Below are positions 7,020-14,500 of a stretch of DNA of 20,194 bases, piece after piece (position 1 is the first letter of the stretch; every line of letters begins with the position of its first letter). Position numbers and translations under genes: made by a program. A model generated the notes under the pieces. That model did no database searches. It worked only from the letters and a program-made list of their open reading frames with translations, and was not told the DNA's origin. Source of the stretch: an uncultured Erysipelotrichaceae bacterium (lineage in GTDB: Bacteria; Bacillota_I; Bacilli_A; RF39; UBA660); assembly GCA_902773365.1 (NCBI GenBank), contig CACYEG010000054.1, forward strand, positions 1 through 20,194, in the 5' to 3' direction.

Positions 7020-7068
7020 ATATATACCTCCCTATAATAAATGTATGAAATTTGTCTATAATAAGAAT

Positions 7069-8151
7069 ATGAAACAAAGAGCATTTATAAAAAAATTAGA
7101 TCTGATACTTCCTATATTATTTTTATTGATTATGGGATGTATAAATACATATGGAGCATCTTTTACTAGTGTAGTGTTCGATGGACTATATATAAAGCAA
7201 GTTATATGGACTATTGCTAGTATTGCTTTGTATTTTATATTTGGAAAACTTAATAAGGGGTTTATTTTTAGATATTCATTTTTATTTTATATATTTGGTC
7301 TTATTTCTCTTATTTTGGTATTATTAGTTGGCTCGAATATAAACGGCGCCACCTCATGGTTTAAAGTAGGAGGAATTTCCATCCAACCAAGTGAGATATT
7401 TAAACCTTTTTATTTGATTTTTTTATCTTATTTTAAAGAAACATACTATCATACAAAATGGTTTTATTCTAAGTTATTTCTTATTATCATTATACCAATT
7501 TTTCTTATATTTATTGAGCCTGATAGCGGTGTTGCTGCGATGTATGTAATTATGAGTTTAGGAGTATTTTTATCACATGGAATAAACAAAAAAAAATTGA
7601 TTAGTATAGTTTTTATAATAAGTTTATTGATAGGTATATTTATTTTTTTGTATATTTATAAAAAGGAACTATTACTAAATTATCTGCCTGATAGTTTCTA
7701 TTATCGAATTGATAGACTACTAAAGACAGATACATATCAAATAAAAAATGCCCTAATTGGTATGGGCTCTAGTGGATTATATGGACACGGTGTAACTAGT
7801 TTGAAAGTATATATACCAGAAATGATTAGTGATTTTGCTTTTGCGCTAATTATTATGAACTTTGGATATTTAATGGGTATCTTAATAATATTCATCTATA
7901 CATATTTACTTTTTTTAATTTATAAGTACATGAAAAGTTGTGAAAGTAGAGTGGATAAAAACATTTTAAGTGGAATATTATTTATGATGATTTTTCAATG
8001 CAGTGAACACATATTTATGAATTTGGGATTAACTCCCATAACAGGAATAACGCTTCCTTTCTTATCCTATGGAGGATCTAGTCTATTTAGTTATGTTATC
8101 CTTTTTGCATTAATTATAAAAATAACTACTAATAATAGTAGTTATAGTTAG
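7069..8151 (+). CDS. RodA/FtsW-family (SEDS) peptidoglycan glycosyltransferase
   Basis: The 360-residue product begins MKQRAFIKKLD, a typical SEDS N-terminus, followed by about ten membrane helices. Family signatures are present: NGATSWFKVGGISIQPSEIFK in the second quarter, then EPDSGVA. The catalytic-type Asp lies in PEMISDFAFA, and GLTPITGITLPFLSYGGSS is near the end. SEDS proteins polymerise lipid II together with a class B penicillin-binding protein. The gene could be rodA, ftsW or a sporulation copy (spoVE type); RodA seems most likely but I cannot settle it. The start is uncertain: in-frame ATGs at 7045 and 7069 both lack a good ribosome binding site, and a TATAAT (7057-7062) lies just before 7069. 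The 3' end overlaps the convergent 68-residue gene by 23 bases. Confidence 0.9.
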   Translation: MKQRAFIKKLDLILPILFLLIMGCINTYGASFTSVVFDGLYIKQVIWTIASIALYFIFGKLNKGFIFRYSFLFYIFGLISLILVLLVGSNINGATSWFKVGGISIQPSEIFKPFYLIFLSYFKETYYHTKWFYSKLFLIIIIPIFLIFIEPDSGVAAMYVIMSLGVFLSHGINKKKLISIVFIISLLIGIFIFLYIYKKELLLNYLPDSFYYRIDRLLKTDTYQIKNALIGMGSSGLYGHGVTSLKVYIPEMISDFAFALIIMNFGYLMGILIIFIYTYLLFLIYKYMKSCESRVDKNILSGILFMMIFQCSEHIFMNLGLTPITGITLPFLSYGGSSLFSYVILFALIIKITTNNSSYS

Positions 8152-8335
8152 AGTATCCGTATCCATAAGGTCTATAAGGGTATGGATAGTAATTAGGGGC
8201 AGGATTTACAAAAACAGGTCTTGGCCTAGATAATCCGACAACAGCAGCTCCTCCTAATCCTCCTAATAAAAATGGTGCCCAAAAGAATCTGTCTCCATCT
8301 TTGTATAGATAATAATTATCAAACTTATTTTTCAT
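8129..8335 (-). CDS. Small Gly/Tyr-rich protein, possible spore coat-type protein
   Basis: A 68-residue protein with a charged, aromatic start (MKNKFDNYYLYKDGDRFFW). A short hydrophobic Gly/Ala stretch PFLLGGLGGAAVVGL (about 21-35) follows. A Pro/Tyr tail (NYYPYPYRPYGYGYSNYNYYY region) is typical of small coat or surface proteins in spore-forming Firmicutes. A good ribosome binding site (GAAGGAG, 8349-8343) precedes the ATG at 8335-8333. The upstream bases match the sigma-K consensus, which favours a spore-coat role. The last codons overlap the end of the RodA/FtsW gene on the other strand. I know of similar compositions but cannot name a family. Confidence 0.7.
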   Translation of the reverse strand: MKNKFDNYYLYKDGDRFFWAPFLLGGLGGAAVVGLSRPRPVFVNPAPNYYPYPYRPYGYGYSNYNYYY

Positions 8336-8336
8336 A

Positions 8337-8379
8337 AAAAAACTCCTTCACTATAGTTTATGAGAAAGAGCTTTTTTTG
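8337..8379. terminator. Hairpin with terminator features that includes a ribosome binding site
   Basis: On the minus strand A6, a bulged G and CTCTTTC pair with GAAGGAG and T6, with a 14-base loop. This begins two bases past the stop of the phosphoesterase gene and ends in the start region of the 68-residue gene. It looks like a terminator in both directions, and it would also bury the GAAGGAG ribosome binding site in long transcripts. The loop holds the sigma-K-like -10. Confidence 0.45.
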
Positions 8380-8380
8380 T
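8354..8380 (-). promoter_or_regulatory. Sigma-K-like promoter of the Gly/Tyr-rich gene
   Basis: Reading the minus strand, AC (8380-8379) is followed by exactly 16 bases and CATAAACTA (8362-8354). This is the same arrangement as ahead of the coat gene at 333. The AC overlaps the stop codon of the upstream phosphoesterase gene. The predicted start falls near 8347, at or inside the GAAGGAG ribosome binding site, which is a weak point of the call. Confidence 0.5.
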
Positions 8381-9243
8381 CATTCGTGGAAAAGCCTAAA
8401 TATTGATATACTAGGTTTAGAAAATAGTCTCATTTTGTAGTTGTTTGTTCCAAGTCCACTAGAAATATAAAGCTTGATACCACCGACATTATATTTTTCA
8501 TCGTAGTAGCTAGTAGCGCCTTTTATTTTATAAAGCTTTTTTAAATAGGGAATATTAATGCTACTATTTAGAGAATGCCCACTTAGCATAAGTGATACAT
8601 TGTATTTTCCAATTTTTTTCACAATATCAGGTTCATGTGCTAAAAGTATGCGATATGTGGCCATGTATTCAGTGTTAGTCTCTTCATCAGGATAGCTAAA
8701 GGTATTACTCATATTTGGGATACCTTTGATAGAAGAATCTAATCCGTAAAGGACGATTGGAACAAGGCCTTTATAATAAATTAACTCATAAGAATTGCTA
8801 ATGTCCTTAAAGTCTGATTCTTCCATTATTTCTTGGTAATATTTATTTTGAACGTCTCTATCTCCTCGAATAGAATATTTTCCAATTTCAGCATCGATTT
8901 TTTTTAGTGCTTCTTTTAATTTTACTATATTTTTTGGTTTTACTTTGGTTTTTTCGCTGTATAAATCTCCAGTGAACACAACGATATTTGGCTTTAAATC
9001 GTTTATTTCTTCTACTATAGTAAATAGTTCGTCATCCTTAATTGTAGAACCATATAACAAATCGCTGAATTGCACTATAGAAAATCCATCAAAGCTTTCC
9101 GGAATATTCGTAGAGCTGATGTTATATTCTCTTACTTGTATTCCCTTTATTCCGATATATCTTGCATATATTGTGATAAGAAAAATAATTAGAAGAAGAA
9201 TTATTAACTTAGATATTATTGGCCTATGTTCCTTGTTTTCCAT
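8380..9243 (-). CDS. Membrane-anchored metallophosphoesterase-like protein with degenerate active site
   Basis: The 287-residue protein has one N-terminal membrane helix (about 11-27) and then a calcineurin-like fold of the YkuE/YaeI type. Motif positions are recognisable: QFSDLLYG (59-65, normally DxH), TGDLY (91-95), RGDRD (126-130, normally GNHD), LLAHEPD (200-206), and SGHSLNSS (221-228, normally GHTHGGQ). Asp61, Asp93, His203 and His223 are kept. The histidine of DxH has become Leu63, the Asn-His of GNHD has become Asp128-Arg129, and the second histidine of GHTH has become Leu225. One metal site seems lost, so classic two-metal phosphodiesterase activity is doubtful. The start follows the CPBP protease stop by one base, so the two are co-translated. 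Confidence 0.85.
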   Translation of the reverse strand: MENKEHRPIISKLIILLLIIFLITIYARYIGIKGIQVREYNISSTNIPESFDGFSIVQFSDLLYGSTIKDDELFTIVEEINDLKPNIVVFTGDLYSEKTKVKPKNIVKLKEALKKIDAEIGKYSIRGDRDVQNKYYQEIMEESDFKDISNSYELIYYKGLVPIVLYGLDSSIKGIPNMSNTFSYPDEETNTEYMATYRILLAHEPDIVKKIGKYNVSLMLSGHSLNSSINIPYLKKLYKIKGATSYYDEKYNVGGIKLYISSGLGTNNYKMRLFSKPSISIFRLFHE

Positions 9244-9244
9244 A

Positions 9245-9907
9245 TCATAACCCTCCTAAAATAATAAATAGAGTAAGTGAATTATGTATTATGTGCATCA
9301 TTATGCTAGGAATAATGTTATCCGTTTCAGCATAGATTTTTGAAAATGCAATACCCAAACAAGAATATGGAATAATATATATCAGTTCTATAAGACTAGT
9401 AGAAGCAAATAAATGCATTGCTCCAAATAGTATTCCAGTAAAAAATATAAAAGAGTTTTTAGTTTTAAAGAGTCCTTTAAAATTTAATCTAAATATTGTT
9501 TCTTCTATAATTGGTGCAAAAATTGCAGTAGAGATAATAGCATAATACCTATAAGCGTTTAAAATCTCTCTATTAGCAGCTTCATTAGGGGATATATTTT
9601 TAAGTATAACTGTGTTTATCAACAAGTTTGATATGAACATATAGATAAATCCCATTACCCAATATTTTATTGCAAGCGGGATATACTGTTTTTTATTCTT
9701 TTTGAAATTATTCCATTCGCCAGTCCATTTTTTCCTCGTTAAAAAAATTATTGTCCCAAATGTAATCCCAGATAATAATATTAAATAAGCGTTATCTTTA
9801 ATCATCGATCCAGTTTTTGAGTAGTAAAATATGATAGATTCTAAATTACTTAAAGCAATATATAAGAATAAAATTCCAAATGGAAAAACGAATTTTTTAA
9901 TTTTCAT
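9245..9907 (-). CDS. CPBP-family intramembrane metalloprotease (CAAX/Abi type)
   Basis: This 220-residue protein is very hydrophobic, with about six to seven membrane helices. It keeps all three CPBP motifs: EETIFR (EExxxR, residues 135-140), FGAMH (FxxxH, 161-165) and HIIHN (HxxxN, 205-209). These residues form the metal site of type II CAAX proteases, so it is probably active. Family members process prenylated proteins or peptides, or take part in bacteriocin self-immunity; the substrate here is unknown. It is the first gene of a minus-strand pair with the phosphoesterase, starting at the ATG at 9907-9905 behind GGTGAT. No sharp promoter is visible upstream. Confidence 0.9.
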   Translation of the reverse strand: MKIKKFVFPFGILFLYIALSNLESIIFYYSKTGSMIKDNAYLILLSGITFGTIIFLTRKKWTGEWNNFKKNKKQYIPLAIKYWVMGFIYMFISNLLINTVILKNISPNEAANREILNAYRYYAIISTAIFAPIIEETIFRLNFKGLFKTKNSFIFFTGILFGAMHLFASTSLIELIYIIPYSCLGIAFSKIYAETDNIIPSIMMHIIHNSLTLFIILGGL

Positions 9908-9969
9908 GATATCACCATAATTATTTTATCATAAAAGTTTCTCTTTTGCTTTAAAAATCATACCTATTG

Positions 9970-9978
9970 TGATATAAT
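9970..9978 (+). promoter_or_regulatory. Extended -10 promoter of the Tad-like operon
   Basis: TGATATAAT (9970-9978) is a perfect TATAAT with an upstream TG. The -35 region is poor (CTTTAA at 9949-9954). The start is expected near 9985, about 20 bases before the first gene of the long plus-strand operon. Confidence 0.6.
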
Positions 9979-10004
9979 GGCTATTAGAGTAGGAGATAAT
10001 GCAT

Positions 10005-10748
10005 ATGAAACACTTGATTAATTTTTATGTATTTGTTTGTTTTATGTGTATTTGTCCTAGTATAGTGTTTGCGTCTAATTGCCCAAAAGATGTGTCAAGG
10101 GATTTGACAAAAGAAGCATACTATATAAAATCTAATTATGAAATTATCGACAATAGTACTTATAAAGAAATTAAAATTGGCGAGGACAAAACAACTTTTA
10201 AAATACCAAGATATGAATTTAATATATCTATATATAATATTACAAAAAATTTATATGTCATAATTAAAAATGATGTCGATAGTAGCGTAAAAACTATACA
10301 TTATTCAGATACAGTAGATGGTACATATAGTTTTTTAGATGCGAATTTTGGGCAGATTTACAAATATGTAATGGAAATATATCCAGAAGTTAACGATTGT
10401 GCAAATAAAAAGTTAAAGACTATTAAACTAGTTAGACCGATGTATAACGCTTACAGTGAATATGCCTATTGTAAGCGCAGTTCCAACTATTATTGTCAGA
10501 AATTTACTAAAAACAAACTGAACTTAAAAGGAAATAAAGATTTTCTATCTAAGATAAAAGTTAACAACGATAGACGTAGTGAAGAAATAAAAAAAGAAAC
10601 AAAAAAAGAAACAGGGAAATCGCTTATAGAGATTATTATAGATAATTGGCAAATGTACTTGGGCATTTTTACTGGTTCAATAATAGTATCAATTGTATTG
10701 CTAGTATTAATTAGAAAGCGAAGAAATAAAAAGGAGTGGGACAAATGA
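10005..10748 (+). CDS. Secreted single-pass membrane protein of unknown family, Tad-locus surface protein A
   Basis: I start it at the ATG at 10005, nine bases after AGGAG (9991-9995); the in-frame ATG at 9999 is too close to that site. The 247-residue product has a signal peptide (residues 1-24, ending VFA before SNCPKD). An outside domain of about 180 residues contains paired cysteines (SNCPKD, NDCANK, AYCKR, YYCQKF). A Lys/Glu-rich stretch, one membrane helix (about 211-235) and a short basic tail (RKRRNKKEWDK) complete it. The topology is type I with the domain outside. The outer domain is similar in layout and local sequence to the next gene's product. No sortase motif. It is the first gene of the Tad-like operon, and its stop overlaps the next start (ATGA). 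Function unknown; a surface part or anchor of the pilus is possible. Confidence 0.8.
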   Translation: MKHLINFYVFVCFMCICPSIVFASNCPKDVSRDLTKEAYYIKSNYEIIDNSTYKEIKIGEDKTTFKIPRYEFNISIYNITKNLYVIIKNDVDSSVKTIHYSDTVDGTYSFLDANFGQIYKYVMEIYPEVNDCANKKLKTIKLVRPMYNAYSEYAYCKRSSNYYCQKFTKNKLNLKGNKDFLSKIKVNNDRRSEEIKKETKKETGKSLIEIIIDNWQMYLGIFTGSIIVSIVLLVLIRKRRNKKEWDK

Positions 10749-11278
10749 AAAAAATGATTTTACTCCTATTGATAATACTTCCGTGTGTTGTTAAGGCGGA
10801 AACTTGCTCGAAAGAAGAAATAGACGAGTTAAGGGCCAAAGCTCACACGGTCGAATTTAATATTGAATATATCAAATCAGATGATATCGATTATTCTGAT
10901 GTATATTTTAGTATTTCTTCATCAAATCTTGAAGAAGACTTCTTTGTTACTTTTCAAGGTGAGCCACATACGGCATATATAATCACAAATGATTCTAGCG
11001 CTTTATTAAAAGGTGGAGTATATAATGTCGAATTTGTATCTACGAAATGTGATGAACAAGTAGTTTATTCCTATAACATGATGATACCGTTTTTTAATGA
11101 AGAAAATGAAAATGTTTGGTTTGATGGCACTTACGAAGATGAAATAGTTGAAGATTCACAAAACCATACTACTGAAAAAGGAATGAGTATTTTATTTATT
11201 GCAATATGTGCAATTGCTTTTATCCTAATTGTAACTATATCTGTAATATTGGTTAAAAAAAGGAGGAAGATAAAATGA
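10745..11278 (+). CDS. Secreted single-pass membrane protein of unknown family, Tad-locus surface protein B
   Basis: The start is the ATG at 10745 behind AAAAGGAG, with a 4-base overlap of the previous stop; a GTG at 10736 lies inside that site's region and is less likely. The 177-residue product has a signal peptide (1-18, ending VKA before ETCSKEE). A beta-rich outside domain with only two cysteines (ETCSKE and STKCDE) follows. An acidic linker, a membrane helix (about 149-170) and a basic end (VKKRRKIK) finish it. Start and end of the outer domain match protein A: C-x-K...L...A near the front, and a strand ending P-M-Y-N in A and P-F-F-N in B. They look like diverged copies from a tandem duplication. 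The stop overlaps the next start (ATGA at 11275). Function unknown. Confidence 0.8.
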   Translation: MKKMILLLLIILPCVVKAETCSKEEIDELRAKAHTVEFNIEYIKSDDIDYSDVYFSISSSNLEEDFFVTFQGEPHTAYIITNDSSALLKGGVYNVEFVSTKCDEQVVYSYNMMIPFFNEENENVWFDGTYEDEIVEDSQNHTTEKGMSILFIAICAIAFILIVTISVILVKKRRKIK

Positions 11279-14052
11279 AGCGAATAATTATAGTGCTTAC
11301 TATCATTGCTATTTTCCTTACTGATTTGAATGTTTTTGCTTCTACTATCGAGTATGATGGCGATGGAGATGCAGCTATTGGTGGTAGTGGAAGTGGAGCC
11401 GGTGGCGGAGGTACTACAACAAATCCTAGTTATACTTTGCAATTTAGCAATATGTTAAAGGTGTCATTAGTAGAACTTAACAAAGATAGTGACTTTAGTG
11501 TTGTAGATTCATATGTACTCATAAATAGAGTTAGATATAGTGATGGAAAAACATACAAATCTGCATTCAATACTGCTGCTGAAAAATTTAAAAGTGCTAA
11601 CTGTTCCTATTATGATATAGATCCTAATCAAAGTAATAAAATTATTAAAAAAACTCTTTCTTGTAACACAAATTATACAGTAAAAAATGATCTTTCATAC
11701 TTTTATGATAGCAATCCAGCTATTACTAATGATAAAAAAAATTATTTGACAATAAACGAAGATATCATAGAATTTGAAACGCAATGTACACGTGATTCCT
11801 GCACTGGCTTTAATGAAAATAATAATAGTAATTTGTCATATGGTACATGGTTTGCAAAACATAATCAGAGTCACGCTAATATCAGTTTGAGTAATATGTT
11901 ATTACCGCACTTATCGAAAAACGACAATAAGCTGTTTTATTGGTTATTATATCCTCTCATAAATAAAAACAATGGTATATCAAAAATAACAGGTTTTGAT
12001 GTCTCTTCTGTAAATGAGTTGAAAGAAGTAATTGAAAAGCCAACAGTTGAGCAAAAATCCATCTTACAGCGATACAGAATAATTATTGAACCTATCTATT
12101 ATTTTAAACATCAATCTACAGGTGATGCTAAATTCGCAACTACAAAAGCGATGGCAAGAAATGCTAATTATAAAATTAATGAATTTGGTGGATATTATTT
12201 TATAACTTTTGCTAAAAACTTTTATTCATCAAAACAACACGGCATCATAAATTCACCTGGACATAAAAATGATTTTAATAACAGTGCTTTATCAGGTAGT
12301 GATAAATATTCTGGTATTGGATACATGGTTATATCCATTATCAGTGATGATACAGTAGCCTCTTGCAATAAAGCAACACAGTGTTGTTATGATGCAAGTG
12401 GAAACTACCATTATGAATACTATACCAACAATACCAATTACAAGTGTGAGGGAAATAATGGCTCAACTTGTACTGGCAACTTAGTCAGCTGTAGGCCAGC
12501 TGCCGATTGCCCTGATACAGTAAATAGAGCAAAGTGTGAGGGAAATAATGGAACATTGGCAGTATTTCATGAAAACGACAATTTAATAGATTGCGCGCTT
12601 AATGAGAACTCTAATTCTGGTTTTGATTTAGTTAAAACAAGCGATACCTATGTAACAATAGGTGGAACTAGAAAATCTTATTGTCAAGTCTCTTGCAAAG
12701 ATGACTTGGATATATCATATCCTACGAACCGATTTGGTTATGCTGGGCAATATTTTACTCTTGAAAACTACGAACCAACAGTCAATATAAAAAGGACATG
12801 TGTAACTAGCAAGTTAGATTATGCGGGATTTAAACAAGATCTTAGTCAATTAGAGAATCTAATACTTTCAAGTTCTGGCGCTAGTAGAACTCAATATTTT
12901 AATACATATAATGATGTGATTTCTAAATTTAATAAATGCACCAAGTGGATTGAGGATGATTCGCTCAATATGAATAATCTTTCAATGAAATTTTCGTACG
13001 ATAACGATACGTATAAATTATTTGGTAGTGGCAAAGAACTAGTAAAAAAAGAAACAGATTACATAGTAAATTTAGAATACTGGAACAATACAACACAACC
13101 AAACAACAGTTATACAAATGCTAATTCTAATATGACTACTGAATCACTTCAAATCATTAATAACTCCCTTGGGGATAAGATAAATCTTACGTTCATTACT
13201 AATACATATATAAAACGAATTGAAGAAAAAAAGTTTACATTTAATGTTCCCACGTTATATTCTATGATTCCAAGTGGAAAAGTAGTAAGCAATAAACCAA
13301 GTGGATCATATGAATTGCTATTAAAAAATGCTGTGCCGATTAGTTTATCGACTAAAAAAGGGAACTATAATTACGTAATCAAAGTTGAAGGAATAAATTC
13401 TCTTAATCGTGCTAATGTCAACGATACATTCAATTATAGATTTACACAAAATGCACTGAAAAATTATACATGCCAATATGGGGTTGATAACGATATCTTT
13501 AGTCCTCCTGGAATATGTACTAGCGATAATTGTACATCAAATTCCAGTGGTACACTAAACTTCTTCTATCGTCCAGTAGATATGTCAAACATTAACCCAA
13601 ATAATAGAAGCCTTGGATACAATTGGAAAAATTATAACGAAAAAGAAATATCGAATAGTTGCAACAGTAAAGAATGCAAAGTAAATGAAAGTATGAAACA
13701 GACGGATGCTGACTATCAAGTGCTCGTAAATAGCGGTAAAGATAAGTTTGAATTTATTTTAACTCCTGGTATAATGAGTGATATAAGGAACTATAACGTA
13801 AAAGAAACCCATAGTGGCGGTTATAGTGACTGGAAAATGAATTGTATATCTGGAGGTTTACACTATTACTGTAAGAGTAATTTGCTTACATGTCTAGCAA
13901 GCTCTGGTACACAAAATGAAGGAAGCGAGTTCGATAGTTGTAATTTGATATTTTCTAGTCATAATATGAGTAATTTTAATCCCGTTTATGATAGTTCGGA
14001 GCTTCTAAAGAATAGAAATATTCTTATGAAAAAGCTGGAAGGATTTAAATAG
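11275..14052 (+). CDS. Large secreted Cys-rich protein, possible pilus-associated adhesin
   Basis: A 925-residue protein with a signal peptide (residues 1-23, ending VFAS) and a Gly/Ser linker (GGSGSGAGGGG) directly after it. A long outside region rich in Asn, Ser, Tyr and Thr follows. A Cys-dense part spans about residues 364-475: CNKATQCCYD, KCEGNNG twice (390 and 420), CRPAADC, and CQVSCKD. More cysteine pairs follow around 740-830 and near the C-terminus. There is no C-terminal membrane helix, no LPxTG-type motif and no obvious wall-binding repeat, so how it stays on the cell is open. It sits in a run of overlapping genes just upstream of the pilus machinery, which suggests a pilus-bound or pilus-exported adhesin. 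I do not recognise a domain family. Confidence 0.8.
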   Translation: MKRIIIVLTIIAIFLTDLNVFASTIEYDGDGDAAIGGSGSGAGGGGTTTNPSYTLQFSNMLKVSLVELNKDSDFSVVDSYVLINRVRYSDGKTYKSAFNTAAEKFKSANCSYYDIDPNQSNKIIKKTLSCNTNYTVKNDLSYFYDSNPAITNDKKNYLTINEDIIEFETQCTRDSCTGFNENNNSNLSYGTWFAKHNQSHANISLSNMLLPHLSKNDNKLFYWLLYPLINKNNGISKITGFDVSSVNELKEVIEKPTVEQKSILQRYRIIIEPIYYFKHQSTGDAKFATTKAMARNANYKINEFGGYYFITFAKNFYSSKQHGIINSPGHKNDFNNSALSGSDKYSGIGYMVISIISDDTVASCNKATQCCYDASGNYHYEYYTNNTNYKCEGNNGSTCTGNLVSCRPAADCPDTVNRAKCEGNNGTLAVFHENDNLIDCALNENSNSGFDLVKTSDTYVTIGGTRKSYCQVSCKDDLDISYPTNRFGYAGQYFTLENYEPTVNIKRTCVTSKLDYAGFKQDLSQLENLILSSSGASRTQYFNTYNDVISKFNKCTKWIEDDSLNMNNLSMKFSYDNDTYKLFGSGKELVKKETDYIVNLEYWNNTTQPNNSYTNANSNMTTESLQIINNSLGDKINLTFITNTYIKRIEEKKFTFNVPTLYSMIPSGKVVSNKPSGSYELLLKNAVPISLSTKKGNYNYVIKVEGINSLNRANVNDTFNYRFTQNALKNYTCQYGVDNDIFSPPGICTSDNCTSNSSGTLNFFYRPVDMSNINPNNRSLGYNWKNYNEKEISNSCNSKECKVNESMKQTDADYQVLVNSGKDKFEFILTPGIMSDIRNYNVKETHSGGYSDWKMNCISGGLHYYCKSNLLTCLASSGTQNEGSEFDSCNLIFSSHNMSNFNPVYDSSELLKNRNILMKKLEGFK
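12442..12551 (+). repeat. 20-base exact direct repeat inside the large secreted protein gene
   Basis: Identical 20-base copies lie at 12442-12461 and 12532-12551, exactly 90 bases apart, each encoding KCEGNNG. The sequence between and after the copies is only loosely similar, so this may be the remnant of a 30-codon duplication. Confidence 0.75.
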
Positions 14053-14060
14053 GTGAAAGA

Positions 14061-14486
14061 ATGAAGGAAAGTATTTGGGGTTGGTGGTTTATTGTATTGG
14101 GATTAACTATAATGGTTGTAGTTGTGCTAATTACCGATATGACCACCACTAGTGAACAGGATTATTACATGATTAAAGAAATATCATCATCTTCTATGAT
14201 AGAAGCAGTAGATTATTCATACTATCGAAATCATGGAGAACTTAGAATTAATGCAGAAAAGTTTATGGAAAACTTTATAAGAAGATTTTCAGAAGTCATA
14301 ACGATCAATAAAACAATTAAAGTAAATTTTTATGACTTGTATGAAGTTCCACCCAAAGTTAGTGTTGAAGTATCTACGAGCTCTACACAATATATAGTAG
14401 ATTATGGAGATATGAGCTTTAATGTAGAAAACAGATTAGATGCAATTCTAGAAATGTATGAAAAAGATGACCCAAAAAAAGAATAG
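14061..14486 (+). CDS. TadE/pseudopilin-like protein, 141 residues
   Basis: The protein starts MKESIWGWW and has one N-terminal hydrophobic helix (about 7-25, ending in ITDM). An extended amphipathic helix with QDYYMIKEISSSSMIEA and a small alpha/beta domain to residue 141 follow. One helix at the very N-terminus followed by a soluble domain is the layout of TadE/TadF minor pilins. The first residues resemble the starts of the products at 18235 and 18545 (M-[KR]-E-[SA]). It has no cysteine, unlike those two. It lies between the large secreted protein and the CpaB-like gene, nine bases after the former. The ribosome binding site is a modest GGTGAAAG. I infer a minor pilin or assembly role. Confidence 0.75.
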   Translation: MKESIWGWWFIVLGLTIMVVVVLITDMTTTSEQDYYMIKEISSSSMIEAVDYSYYRNHGELRINAEKFMENFIRRFSEVITINKTIKVNFYDLYEVPPKVSVEVSTSSTQYIVDYGDMSFNVENRLDAILEMYEKDDPKKE

Positions 14487-14500
14487 AGGAGGAATGAAGA

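Noticed and set aside
11131..11442. 103-codon open frame on the minus strand across the surface protein B / large protein junction
   Set aside because: Ser/Thr/Ile-rich antisense frame covering two well-supported, coupled genes.
12442..12551. The paired 20-base repeat as part of a CRISPR or phase-variable repeat array
   Set aside because: Only two copies, in frame, inside a coding region and explained by the repeated KCEGNNG motif.
13900..14052. Sortase signal or C-terminal anchor in the 925-residue protein
   Set aside because: The end is polar (LLKNRNILMKKLEGFK) with no LPxTG-like motif or hydrophobic helix.
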